A stretch of DNA of 64,000 bases from JAHELQ01 sp964491915 (lineage in GTDB: Bacteria > Acidobacteriota > Aminicenantia > UBA2199). The stretch covers positions 59,814 through 123,813 of the forward strand of contig CAZBHS010000013.1 in NCBI GenBank assembly GCA_964491915.1, in the 5' to 3' direction. Positions 43,892 to 52,875 of the stretch are shown here, in pieces (the stretch's first letter is position 1; the number at the start of each line of letters is the position of its first letter). Position numbers and translations under genes: made by a program. Under the pieces are notes generated by a model. That model saw only the letters and a program-made list of their open reading frames with translations, did not search any database and was not told the DNA's origin.

Positions 43892-45403
43892 ATGACAAAA
43901 AAGAAAGGAAGCATGGCAACAGTCGTTGCAGTTATTTTTATGATCTTATGTTTCAGTATGGCAAGTTTTGCCTCCACTATCGCTGATGTGGTGATTGGTT
44001 CACAGACCATCCATTTTCAGCCGAAAGTAGCATATAGTAAACTTGTTTTGCGGGTATCCTCACCCGACGGCACTGTGTACGAAAAAATCTTCCGCTCCGG
44101 CGCGGACCCGATGATGGGACTGCCGGGAGATGCTGTCGATGGTTCATACACTTATGAATTACGCATGCAGGCCCTGACAGAGCAGGTCCGCCCCGAAGGC
44201 TCCGATGCCCAGAGCTCCAAATTGATCAGTCGCGAATCCACCGCCAAAGCCCCGGTCCAGAGTGGCAATTTCCTGGTGCAGGGCGGCAGCATTGTCATTC
44301 CCGACGCCGCCAACGAACAGGTGAACACACCGTTGGATGTATTGCATTACGACGATGTGATCGTCACCGGCAGTATTTGTGTCGGTTTTGATTGCGTCGA
44401 CGGAGAATCCTTCGGTTACGATACTCTCAAACTGAAAGAAAACAACCTCCGTCTTTACTTTGAAGACACCAGTACCACCACATTTCCGAGCGGCGATTGG
44501 AGGATCATGATCAATGACACCACCTCCGGCGGCGCCAGTTATTTCGCCGTTCAGGACGCCACCAATGCCCGGACTGTGTTCAAAATTGAAAGCGGCGCCC
44601 CCGCCAATTCATTATATGTTGAAGATTACGGCCGTATCGGCCTCGGCACATCGGTACCGTATGTCGAACTCCACATCGTGGACGGCGATTCTCCGACAGT
44701 TAGATTGGACCAGGATGGCTCATCAGGTTGGGCCGCCCAGTCATGGGATCTCTGCGGCAACGAAACCAACTTCTTTCTCCGCGATGTGACCAACGGCTCC
44801 AAGCTTTGTTTCCGTGTCCAGCCGAACACCCCCTCCAATACATTGTGCCTCAAGGCGGACGGTAATGTTGGAATCGGAACCTGGTCGCCGGAACAGGCGC
44901 TGGAAGTGGAACGGACCGGTGAAGATGTCCAGTTTGTCCTGGAACGGACCGACGGCGCCACCGCCCAGATGACCGCCAAGGAAAATGTCGTCAACATCGG
45001 TTCCCAGACCAACCATCCGGTGAAATTTATGGTGAACCAGTTGATGGCCCTCAACTTGAAAACCGACGGCAGTCTCCTGCTGGGCAACGGCGCATCCTGT
45101 ACTATTGGCGGAGTCTGGACCAATGCCTCCAGTATCGAGCTCAAGGAAAACGTGCGGGAATTGACCACCAACGATGCTGTCGATACCTTGAAGAAGCTCA
45201 ACCCCGTCAGATATAACTATAAAGCGGAAAAAGACGAGGAGTATCTCGGCTTTATCGCCGAGGAGGTTCCTGACATGGTGGCCACCAGCGACCGTAAAGG
45301 TATGAGCGCCATGGATGTGGTGGCTGTGCTTACCAAAGTGGTTCAGCAACAGCAGGAAACCATCGAGGAGCTCAAAAAACTCATAACAGAAGCTGACAAA
45401 TAA
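43892..45403 (+). CDS. Secreted tail-fibre-like protein with S74 chaperone domain, paralog 1
   Basis: The 503-aa protein has a signal peptide (about 1-28, ending SFAS), a beta-rich N-terminal part, repeated beta-helix-like stretches (YVELHIVDGDSPTVRLDQDG, GNVGIGTWSPEQALEVE) and a C-terminal peptidase S74 intramolecular chaperone: SSIELKENVRELTTNDAVDT, YLGFIAEEVPDMV. Ser and Lys of the self-cleavage site (SSxxLK) are present. S74 domains trimerise phage tail spikes and bacterial surface fibres, then cut themselves off. A C-terminal coiled coil ends it. It is the first of three tandem paralogs, all with signal peptides. Confidence 0.82.
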   Translation: MTKKKGSMATVVAVIFMILCFSMASFASTIADVVIGSQTIHFQPKVAYSKLVLRVSSPDGTVYEKIFRSGADPMMGLPGDAVDGSYTYELRMQALTEQVRPEGSDAQSSKLISRESTAKAPVQSGNFLVQGGSIVIPDAANEQVNTPLDVLHYDDVIVTGSICVGFDCVDGESFGYDTLKLKENNLRLYFEDTSTTTFPSGDWRIMINDTTSGGASYFAVQDATNARTVFKIESGAPANSLYVEDYGRIGLGTSVPYVELHIVDGDSPTVRLDQDGSSGWAAQSWDLCGNETNFFLRDVTNGSKLCFRVQPNTPSNTLCLKADGNVGIGTWSPEQALEVERTGEDVQFVLERTDGATAQMTAKENVVNIGSQTNHPVKFMVNQLMALNLKTDGSLLLGNGASCTIGGVWTNASSIELKENVRELTTNDAVDTLKKLNPVRYNYKAEKDEEYLGFIAEEVPDMVATSDRKGMSAMDVVAVLTKVVQQQQETIEELKKLITEADK

Positions 45404-45671
45404 TAGATTTTCAGTGGGATAGTTAAATCTGGAGGCATCCCACGGATCTCCATGGTGATTTCTACAATTTGCTTCTTTTTTGTTTGATATTGGGGAAATG
45501 TTGATATAAATTTGCAAGGCTCTTGATTTATCCCTTGATATTGTTTACTATTTACTTGCTAAATGTTTCTCTAAGAAAAAATTAGTGGATGGAATATTTT
45601 GGGTATTTTAGTTGATTTTTCGTATGAGTATGTTTTTTCAAAATATATCTTTCAAAAAAGGAGAGAATTAC

Positions 45672-46719
45672 ATGATGAACAAAAAGGCGAAAAGTGCAAC
45701 ATTTGTTGCCGTTTTATTCTTTGCAGTCACTTTTTGTATGGCGATTTACGCCTCGGATGTGGCAGAAGTGGTCGTTGGCTCCCAGGCCATCCATTTTCAG
45801 CCCAATGTATCTTATAGCAAGCTGATCGTCCGGGTATCCTCACCCGACGGTACAGTATACGAGAAAGTATTCAAGTCAGGAGCGGATCCGGTTCTCACGC
45901 TCCCGGGCAACGCCATTGACGGCTCTTACAATTATGAATTGCGAGTTGTTCCCGTAGGCCCCTCGATGGTTCGTCCCGATGGCGCCGATGGCACCAGTTC
46001 AAAATTGATCAGCCGCGAGAATGGCTTCGAATCCCTGACCCAGGGGGGAAGCTTCATGGTTCAGGGCGGTAGTATCGTGCTTCCCGAAGCCGGTGAAGCG
46101 GTGAACACGCCTCTGGATGTGCTGCATTACGATGATGTCATCATCACCGGTAGCCTGTGTATCGGTTTTGATTGTATCAATGGTGAATCCTTCGGTTACG
46201 ATACCCTCAAGTTGAAAGAAAACAACCTGCGTCTATATTTTGAAGACACCAGTATCGGTACATTCCCCACCGGCGATTGGCGTATCGTCATTAACGACAC
46301 AACCTCCGGCGGCGCCAGCTATTTCGCCGTTCAGGACGCCACTGCCGGCCGTACAGTTTTCAAAATTGAAGCCGGCGCTCCTTCCAATTCGTTGTACGTT
46401 GAAGATTATGGCCGCGTCGGCCTCGGAACATCGATACCCTACGTCGAACTCCACATCGTGGACGGCGATTCTCCGACAGTTAGATTGGACCAGGATGNNN
46501 NNNNNNNNNNNNNNNNNNNNNNNNNNNNNNNNNNNNNNNNNNNNNNNNNNNNNNNNNNNNNNNNNNNNNNNNNNNNNNNNNNNNNNNNNNNNNNNNNCCA
46601 GCGACCGTAAAGGTATGAGCGCCATGGATGTGGTGGCTGTGCTTACCAAAGTTGTCCAGCAGCAGCAGCAGACTATCGAAGAGCTCAAAGAAATGGTGGA
46701 AAAAAATAGTAAAAAGTAA
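45672..46719 (+). CDS. Secreted S74 paralog 2, interrupted by an assembly gap
   Basis: The protein starts at ATG 45672 after AAAGGAG, has a signal peptide (ending IYAS) and follows paralog 1 for 826 bases without net length change until the run of N at 46498. After the gap the paralog-1 frame resumes with SDRKGMSAMDVVAVLTKVVQ and ends at 46719. Paralog 1 has 567 bases where this one has 100 N, so the true gene is probably about 504 aa and intact. The broken frame seen here is an artefact. Confidence 0.8.
46498..46597. other. Assembly gap of exactly 100 N
   Basis: The run of 100 N is a placeholder. Comparison with paralog 1 puts the missing sequence at about 567 bp. Exactly 55 bases on each side of the gap are identical to paralog 1, which is what a repeat-collapsed de Bruijn assembly with k near 55 leaves. 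Confidence 0.9.
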
Positions 46720-46939
46720 ACTCACTCTATTTTGAGTTGTAATAGTTATAGTGCCTTTGTCCGGTTTTTTCGGGCAAAGGTACATTTTTGCTTGATAATT
46801 GCCTTGCATTCTTTGTGTAATTTAGTTACAATTTTTATGTTTAACGATTGAAAGACTGTTTAGTATTTATTGAGTCGGGATCCTGTATCGTTTATGAAAT
46901 ATATGAAAAATAGATTTCTTTTATTAAGGAGAAAGGCTC

Positions 46940-48457
46940 ATGATTAAAAAAAAAGGAAGAGTTACAACATTTGTTGTGGCAATTTTTATGGTTTTAACTT
47001 TCAGTGCGGCAATGGACGCAGCCAATGTCGCTGATGTCGTGATTGGCTCCCAGGCCGTTCATTTCCAACCTAAAGTGTCCTACAACAAATTATTGGTCCG
47101 GGTATCGGCGCCGGATGGAATCGTATACGACAAAGAGTTCCGTTCAGGAACAGACGCGGTTCTCCAGCTCCCGGGCGACGCGATTGACGGCGCATACACC
47201 TACGAGCTGACAGTTGTTCAGGCAATCGCTTCGCAGGTCCGGCCCGAAGGCGCTGACGCGGCAACCCAGAAACTCATCAGCCGAGAGTCTCCCGCTTCCC
47301 TCATCCAGAGCGGCACATTCATGGTGCAGGGCGGAGCCATCGTCATTCCGTCCGATGCCGGTGAAGCGGTCAACACCGTCGATGATGTTCTCCATTACGA
47401 TGATGTCATTGTTACCGGCAGCCTTTGTGTCGGCTTTGATTGTGCGGACGGAGAGGCATTCGGATTCGACACCATCCGCTTGAAAGAACACAACTTGCGC
47501 ATTCATTTTGACGATACCAGTTATACAGGCGATTATCCCACCAATTCATGGCGTATCACCGTCAATGACTCCACCAGCGGCGGCGCCAGCTATTTCGCGG
47601 TCGATGACGTGGATGGCGGAACAACTCCGTTTAAAATTGAAGCCGGCGCTCCGGCCAACTCGCTCTACGTGGAAGATTACGGACGCGTCGGATTTGGTAC
47701 TTCAACCCCGGTTGTGGAGCTTCATGTCAAGGATAGCGATACACCGACCTTGCGTCTCGAACAGGATAGTTCCGGCGGTTGGACCGCCCAGACCTGGGAT
47801 GTGGCGGGTAATGAATCCAACTTTTTTATCCGCGACGCCACCAATGGTTCCAAATTACCTTTCCGCATCCAGCCAAACACACCTTCCAGCACATTGTGCC
47901 TCAAATCCGACGGAAGAGTCGGAATTGGAACCTGGTCGCCGGAACAAGCCCTGGAAATTGAAGGCACCGGCATGGATATGCAGATGATCATCCAACGGAC
48001 CGACGGCGCCACTGCCCAGTTATCCGCCAAAGCCAATGTGGTGAACATCGGCTCCCAGACCAACCATCCGGTGAAGTTTATGGTGAACCAGGCGATGGCC
48101 CTCAACCTGAAAACCGACGGCAGTATCCTGCTTGGCAACGGCGCATCTTGCACCGCGGTCGGTGTGTGGACCAACGCCTCCAGTATCGCACTGAAAGAAA
48201 ATGTACAGACCCTCTCGTCCGACGAAGCAATCGATACTCTGAAAAAACTCAACCCGGTAAAATACAACTACAAAAAAGAGAAAGACGATAGATACGTAGG
48301 ATTCATCGCCGAAGAGGTGCCTGAATTGGTGGCCATGAAAGACCGTAAAACCACCAGTTCAATGGATATCGTCGCCGTTCTTACCAAAGTTCTCCAAAAA
48401 CAGCAGGACACCATCGAAAAATTGGAAAAAAGAATCGAAGAGCTGGAAGAGAAGTAG
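46940..48457 (+). CDS. Secreted tail-fibre-like protein with S74 chaperone domain, paralog 3
   Basis: The 505-aa protein starts at ATG 46940 after AAGGAG and has a signal peptide (about 1-28). Its layout is that of paralog 1: DVVIGSQAVHFQPKVSYNKL near the start, VELHVKDSDTPTLRLEQD mid-protein, and the S74 domain SSIALKENVQTLSSDEAIDT with YVGFIAEEVPELV, ending in a coiled coil. It is more diverged from paralogs 1 and 2 than they are from each other. A strong terminator follows, so the three genes form one unit or are separately expressed before it. Confidence 0.85.
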   Translation: MIKKKGRVTTFVVAIFMVLTFSAAMDAANVADVVIGSQAVHFQPKVSYNKLLVRVSAPDGIVYDKEFRSGTDAVLQLPGDAIDGAYTYELTVVQAIASQVRPEGADAATQKLISRESPASLIQSGTFMVQGGAIVIPSDAGEAVNTVDDVLHYDDVIVTGSLCVGFDCADGEAFGFDTIRLKEHNLRIHFDDTSYTGDYPTNSWRITVNDSTSGGASYFAVDDVDGGTTPFKIEAGAPANSLYVEDYGRVGFGTSTPVVELHVKDSDTPTLRLEQDSSGGWTAQTWDVAGNESNFFIRDATNGSKLPFRIQPNTPSSTLCLKSDGRVGIGTWSPEQALEIEGTGMDMQMIIQRTDGATAQLSAKANVVNIGSQTNHPVKFMVNQAMALNLKTDGSILLGNGASCTAVGVWTNASSIALKENVQTLSSDEAIDTLKKLNPVKYNYKKEKDDRYVGFIAEEVPELVAMKDRKTTSSMDIVAVLTKVLQKQQDTIEKLEKRIEELEEK

Positions 48458-48493
48458 TTAGCTATATACATAAGAGAGTCAAAATAGACAAAC

Positions 48494-48522
48494 GATCCGG
48501 CCGGTCAACGGCCGGATCTTTT
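48494..48522 (+). terminator. Terminator after the S74 paralogs
   Basis: GATCCGGCCG (48494-48503) pairs perfectly with CGGCCGGATC (48509-48518) over a 5-nt loop, followed by TTTT. The stem is very GC-rich. Confidence 0.8.
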
Positions 48523-48578
48523 AGAAAGCCCCACCACCAAAACTGAATGATCAGTGGATATTCAAATCCAATTAAAGA

Positions 48579-48779
48579 TTAGCACCCACCTTCTTCGCTC
48601 ATCGCGCCTGAAGCGTGATTGGCGGAGCAATTGACAGAGGTGGAGGAACCACCGCATTCCGCATAGTTGCACAAACAACCGCAATTGGGAGTTATGCATA
48701 CTTCTGGAATTTCATAACCAGCTTTGGTATTCTTCATTTCTGAACTTGTAAGATTATTAAGATTGATTTTTTTTCTCAT
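48579..48779 (-). CDS. Radical-SAM-modified RiPP precursor, 'GG-Bacteroidales' type
   Basis: The 66-aa peptide starts RKKINLNNLTSSEM, the short 'KLNNLS' leader of the GG-Bacteroidales precursor family (TIGR04149, as I recall). The core CGCLCNYAECGGSSTSVNCS followed by ANHASG matches that family's CGCxCxYA..GGSSTS.N.SAN.ASG pattern closely. The usual GG after the leader is replaced here by AG (TKAGYEI). AAGGAG lies upstream of ATG 48779. It is the last gene of a three-gene minus-strand unit with two radical-SAM-type proteins, which should modify it. Confidence 0.85.
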   Translation of the reverse strand: MRKKINLNNLTSSEMKNTKAGYEIPEVCITPNCGCLCNYAECGGSSTSVNCSANHASGAMSEEGGC

Positions 48780-48886
48780 ATTTAGTCTCCTTTTTATTTA
48801 AACAGAACGAATGGCGATGCCTGGTGATGGGGCTCCAAATGATCCACCGATGGTTGCCTCACCTTTCGAATCTTTAACATTCTATT

Positions 48887-50173
48887 CTAAATCTGCGCCT
48901 TGAAGCACAAGTCGTTTCTGCCGATAGCGTAGGTGTAGTTGTTGATAGGAGGGCATAGGGCGGCGAAGGCGCAGCTCTTGCACGGCGAGGCATGGGCGCG
49001 GATCTTGCGCCAACTTTTTCCGCTTTCCAGCTCCTTGCCCGCCATGGTAAACACCGAATCCTTTCCCAATCTGCCGAGGCGCGGCGCATTCACATTGGCG
49101 TATACGCTTCCATCAGCCGTCACAGTAAGGCTACCGAATTGGATGCGGTTGATCTTTTGATTTCCGAAAATTTCTCGCGATTGAGGGCGCGATTCGAGGA
49201 TTTCCTCTTTTAGGGAGAAAATATTCTCTTTGAAAAAGTCCAGATTCGAACCATTGAAGACTGGATGATACCCGGCCTCTGTTATTCCGAAGCTCTCGAT
49301 AACCGCTTCCGCTTGCTCGAATTCCTCCTCCGATTGGATGACGAAGCTCACTTCGAAGGGGATCCCCACCCCGGTAACCGTCTCGATAACCGACGCCAAC
49401 TTCGCCTGATCCAATGGAAAAGTCGCCAACAGTTTTAAGCGGCTGGTAGGAGAAACTAACGAACGCAGCTTCGACTCTTGATTCGTCTCTGTCAAATTCG
49501 CGATATTCATAAAATGGCTATGAAAGATTTTTACCGGCGATGCGCTCTGGATTGTCTCCATCATGGCCTCGTATTGGGAATGGCTGAAGATATCCCCACC
49601 CAGAATATCCAACTTGCGAATGGAACAGCCCGATATTTCCTCGAGCAAGCGAGAGAGGGATGCGACGCTCAACTCATGCCGGGATTTTGTGCAGCAGACG
49701 AACTGTTTGTATCCGTTGCCGCAAATCCCGCAATTTTGGGAACAGGCGCCGTTCACATGAATGGCAAAATGGTTGAGAAACTTCATCGCCTCCTCCGAAA
49801 CGGAGCGATCCGGATCCTTTTTCATTTTTCCCATATCTTTCTTGATTGCCAATACCGGCATCATTTGCACCGGTTTGCCCGAAGAGAAGGATGTCTCGAT
49901 CAACTCTGCCATAAACAGACGACGGCAGTCGGCGATGAATCCTTCGATGAGGGGATTCTCCAGATCCCGTTTGCTCAAAGCCGCCACCTGGAGATTTTTA
50001 GGCGACCGCAGTCGCTTGATCAGGCGAAAAATCGCCGGGTGGTCCTGTTTGGTGTATTCCAGGAGCCCTCCGTTCAAGGGATTGTAGAGGAGCAGCTCCT
50101 CTTTCTTGAGGGCGATGTGGATGTAGGTCTCGATGGAAAACCAATACTGTTGCCGATCGTTTTGTCTATTCAA
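48887..50173 (-). CDS. Radical-SAM-like partner protein of the GG system
   Basis: The 428-aa protein is the second radical-SAM-like component of the GG-type system. Relatives are often called pseudo-rSAM because they lack the iron-sulfur motif. Here Cys144, Cys148 and Cys151 form an intact Cx3Cx2C (CSQNCGIC), and LDILGGDIF provides the GG loop that usually contacts SAM. The C-terminus has SPASM-like cysteines (CKSCAFAALC). The N-terminal 40 residues look like a peptide-binding winged-helix region. It overlaps the upstream rSAM gene by eight bases, using TTG 50173. It may therefore be catalytic. Confidence 0.75.
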   Translation of the reverse strand: MNRQNDRQQYWFSIETYIHIALKKEELLLYNPLNGGLLEYTKQDHPAIFRLIKRLRSPKNLQVAALSKRDLENPLIEGFIADCRRLFMAELIETSFSSGKPVQMMPVLAIKKDMGKMKKDPDRSVSEEAMKFLNHFAIHVNGACSQNCGICGNGYKQFVCCTKSRHELSVASLSRLLEEISGCSIRKLDILGGDIFSHSQYEAMMETIQSASPVKIFHSHFMNIANLTETNQESKLRSLVSPTSRLKLLATFPLDQAKLASVIETVTGVGIPFEVSFVIQSEEEFEQAEAVIESFGITEAGYHPVFNGSNLDFFKENIFSLKEEILESRPQSREIFGNQKINRIQFGSLTVTADGSVYANVNAPRLGRLGKDSVFTMAGKELESGKSWRKIRAHASPCKSCAFAALCPPINNYTYAIGRNDLCFKAQI

Positions 50174-51626
50174 AATTCACCTCTTTCAATAACCGGGTAT
50201 AGAGGGCCGGATCTTTTTCGAAGCTGGAGATAAGCCGGCTGACGGCCTGGGCGTAGTGTCTTTCGCTCATAATTCCGGTGCATACGGGATTTTCGTCATC
50301 CAGAGTGTCCAATTGGAAGATGCACTGCTTGCAACGGTCGATTTGGTGACACACTGTGCAGAGCCGTTTCATTTTATCGAAATAGCGGTTGTACCGATTG
50401 GCGATATCCTCGCAGTCCAATTCCACGCCGGTGGGGGAGAGCTGCCCCAACGCGTGCTGATGCCCGCAGGTTTCACACGGCAATATCTTTCCGTGGGCGG
50501 TGACAAAGACTTTTTTCGAGAAGGGGATGCAGGTGCCGGTGGGAATCCAGATGTTGTCGTTTTTGGGGAATAACATGTCGTTGTAGTCTTCGAAGGTAAA
50601 TTGATTGTTTTCAAATAAAAAGACCGCCAATTCCGTGACATTGGGAAGCTTGATGAACATATCTTTCTCGATGGCGGACCGGTCGCCGCTCTGTTGCAGG
50701 CTGGAGCCGAAGTCCCGGTAGGTGGCCCAGAATTCCTCTTCGCGATCCTTTCTGATTCCCGTATTGTTCAACGGTCCGATATTGGGAATCTTACCGAAAC
50801 AGGATTTGATGAATCCATAGATGTCTTCCACCGAGTTTTTGTTATGCAACACCGCGTTAAAATTGACGTATCGCTCAAAATACTCCGGGTACTTTTCCCG
50901 CAACGCCTCGATGTTCTCCATGATCAATGGGAATGCCGGCCTCCCGTCCTGCGTCACCCGGTAGCCGTTGTTCTCTTCATCGCCGTCCAGGCTGATCAAG
51001 ATCTTGAAGCGGTGCTCCACCAAAAAATCCATGTGCTTTTTCAAGAGCAGGGCGTTGGTGGTCATGTTAAAAGTAAAGGGGTTGTATTTGAGGCCCAGAT
51101 GGTTCACATAATCCACTATTTCCCGGAGGAAGGCCATGTTCATCAACGGCTCGCCGCCGTAAAAGCTGAAAAAGATGTTGCGCTGATGGGATTGATTCAA
51201 CGGAGAGTTCCAGTATTTCAGCAGATGGTCCAATAGCCGTTTGGCCGACTCCACCGGCAAATCCTCGCCTTCCCGCTGGTCGTAATCATCGTAAAATTCC
51301 CCATACCCGCAATATTTGCACCGCAAATTGCAGCGGTCCGTCACTTCGAAGGTCACCTGCGTCACATTGGCCAACGTGCGCTCGATAAGGTCCGTGGTGA
51401 TACGCCCGGAGAGACGCCGCTCCAGATCAATGTCGCCGAAGTATCCATTCTCTTTCAACAGCGAAAACTTCCGCACATAATACTCGATCTGTTCCTTCGA
51501 AAACCGCCCCAAATCCTCGATCTCAACCGTGTCGCCTTCTAGTCCGGCTACCCAATGGGCGGGTTCGGCGCCCTCTTTGTACAATTGGAGTATATGGTGG
51601 AGGAGCAAGCGGTTGGGGACAGACAC
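50166..51626 (-). CDS. Radical SAM/SPASM peptide maturase of the GG system
   Basis: The 486-aa protein is a radical SAM peptide maturase. The 4Fe-4S motif CNLRCKYCGYG is at Cys99, Cys103 and Cys106, and FYGGEPLMN provides the SAM-contact GGEP. C-terminal SPASM-type auxiliary-cluster cysteines are in CETCGH, CTVCHQIDRCKQC and VC. It should install carbon-centred crosslinks or thioether bonds in the precursor at 48579. The start is GTG 51626, weakly supported by a GAGGGT upstream. That start lies 14 bases inside the divergent thioredoxin gene, a sign that the junction is rearranged. Confidence 0.88.
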   Translation of the reverse strand: MSVPNRLLLHHILQLYKEGAEPAHWVAGLEGDTVEIEDLGRFSKEQIEYYVRKFSLLKENGYFGDIDLERRLSGRITTDLIERTLANVTQVTFEVTDRCNLRCKYCGYGEFYDDYDQREGEDLPVESAKRLLDHLLKYWNSPLNQSHQRNIFFSFYGGEPLMNMAFLREIVDYVNHLGLKYNPFTFNMTTNALLLKKHMDFLVEHRFKILISLDGDEENNGYRVTQDGRPAFPLIMENIEALREKYPEYFERYVNFNAVLHNKNSVEDIYGFIKSCFGKIPNIGPLNNTGIRKDREEEFWATYRDFGSSLQQSGDRSAIEKDMFIKLPNVTELAVFLFENNQFTFEDYNDMLFPKNDNIWIPTGTCIPFSKKVFVTAHGKILPCETCGHQHALGQLSPTGVELDCEDIANRYNRYFDKMKRLCTVCHQIDRCKQCIFQLDTLDDENPVCTGIMSERHYAQAVSRLISSFEKDPALYTRLLKEVNFE

Positions 51627-52335
51627 CCTCGATCTACTCTCGCATCCGCCGCTGGCTGTTATCCCCGGCTTCCTGTTTCCGCTTCTGATCTGGCTCTTCT
51701 TGCGCCAACTCCTGGGTCACGCCCGGGAATTGGAGATGCACGAACGGGAACTGGTGAAGTTGAGACGCAATCCCTCCGTCATCGAGTCGCTCCTCGGCGG
51801 CGACCGCCAGGTTGATATGAAGCCCGTCCTACCGGAGATTTCCATTGGTCCCAAAGAGGCGCCGGTGACATTGACGGTGATTCTCACGTTCGATTGCGGC
51901 TATTGCCGCACCATCTACCAGGAGGTGCGCCGCTTGTTGGACCGCTATCCCAATCTCAACGCCCGGGTTCGCCTGCTGCTCAGCACCAAATTGCTGGAAA
52001 GTGAAGACAGAAACACCAATCAAAACTACCGCATCGCCGCCGCTATGACGGCCCTCATGCTGCAAGGGCGCCACGACGAAGCGGTGCGCGCCCTCGACGA
52101 TTGGTTCCTCCAGCCCCGGATCCGGTCCAAAAAAGAGATCCTGAAATGGCTCCACCCATACGAAAGCCCCATCGCCACCGGCTGGGACAACGCCCACAAC
52201 CTCCTGCGCCACTACAACGACTGGACCAAACAAAACGACATCACCGACACCCCCACAACCCTATTGAACGGCAACAAGCTCCCCATCGAAATCCGCCTCT
52301 CAGACCTCGAATACTTCCTTATGCGCCGGGAGTGA
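51613..52335 (+). pseudogene. 5'-truncated VKOR-thioredoxin fusion, possibly still expressed
   Basis: From about 51640 the plus strand encodes the end of a membrane domain (AVIPGFLFPLLIWLFLRQLL), the linker HERELVKLRRNPSVIESLL and a DsbA/thioredoxin-like domain with active site CGYC and cis-Pro in DTPTT. This order is that of vitamin-K-epoxide-reductase/thioredoxin fusions that accompany GG-type radical-SAM clusters. The catalytic VKOR helices are missing. Upstream of the homology the frame runs into antisense of the rSAM gene. If TTG 51613 is used, a 240-aa anchored thioredoxin would still be made, so it may keep partial function. Confidence 0.65.
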
Positions 52336-52371
52336 TAATCGTAGCGGGAGCTCTTATTTTTTTACGAAAGG

Positions 52372-52400
52372 TTGAAACATGCTGATATTAATAATATAAT
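52372..52400 (+). promoter_or_regulatory. Promoter of the HEPN-nucleotidyltransferase remnant, predicted leaderless
   Basis: -35 TTGAAA (52372-52377, 5/6), 17-bp spacer, perfect -10 TATAAT (52395-52400). ATG 52407 is six bases on, without a ribosome site. The promoter is intact although the gene is broken. Confidence 0.7.
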
Positions 52401-52406
52401 GGATTT

Positions 52407-52744
52407 ATGCAAGAGGATCAAATTTCCAAAACAGTCGAATACTGGTTGAGCTCTGCAAATTATGATCTTGAAGTTGCTGATTCGTTATTTTCCAAAAAAA
52501 ATATCATTATGCTCTATTTTTTGGTCATCTTGCTCTAGAAAAGATTCTCATAGATGTGGCTCTGATTAGTAATGATCCATATGACGACGCCATCGAGCAG
52601 GGTATGAAATTGTGGCGGCTGGCTGTCCGCGTCGATACGAGACTGGCGCCGATCTTTCTGACTCCCGTCGATTTTGAAAAGGACTATGTTCCGATTGTGC
52701 CGGAAATCAAAAATGGTCTGGATATGACGGATATCGCCACCTGA
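52407..52744 (+). pseudogene. HEPN toxin fused by deletion to MNT antitoxin remnant
   Basis: From ATG 52407 the frame reads as a HEPN-domain protein (TVEYWLSSANYDLEVADSLF). A run of eight A (52494-52501) shifts the frame. One more A would continue as YHYALFFGHLALEKI. That text runs directly into IDVALISNDPYDDAIEQGMK, which is the later half of a MNT-type nucleotidyltransferase. So a deletion has removed the end of the HEPN gene and the start of the MNT gene, leaving a fused stump of a HepT/MntA-like pair. The stop is at 52744. Confidence 0.78.
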
Positions 52745-52875
52745 GAAAATTACTGTTTATTCTCTATGAGGGTCATGATGAAGACGGCCGTTCCGGCAGG
52801 GTCTTGGCGAAGTAGTATTTGGAGTTGAGGCAATAATGTTTTGTTTTTGGTATAATAGGGGGGAGAGGTATGAGC

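Noticed and set aside
48790..48886. Possible extra precursor remnant (GGSFGAPSPGIAIRSV) between the radical-SAM partner gene and the precursor
   Set aside because: A stop codon closes the frame just before it and there is no start codon, so it is at most a trace of an older peptide gene.
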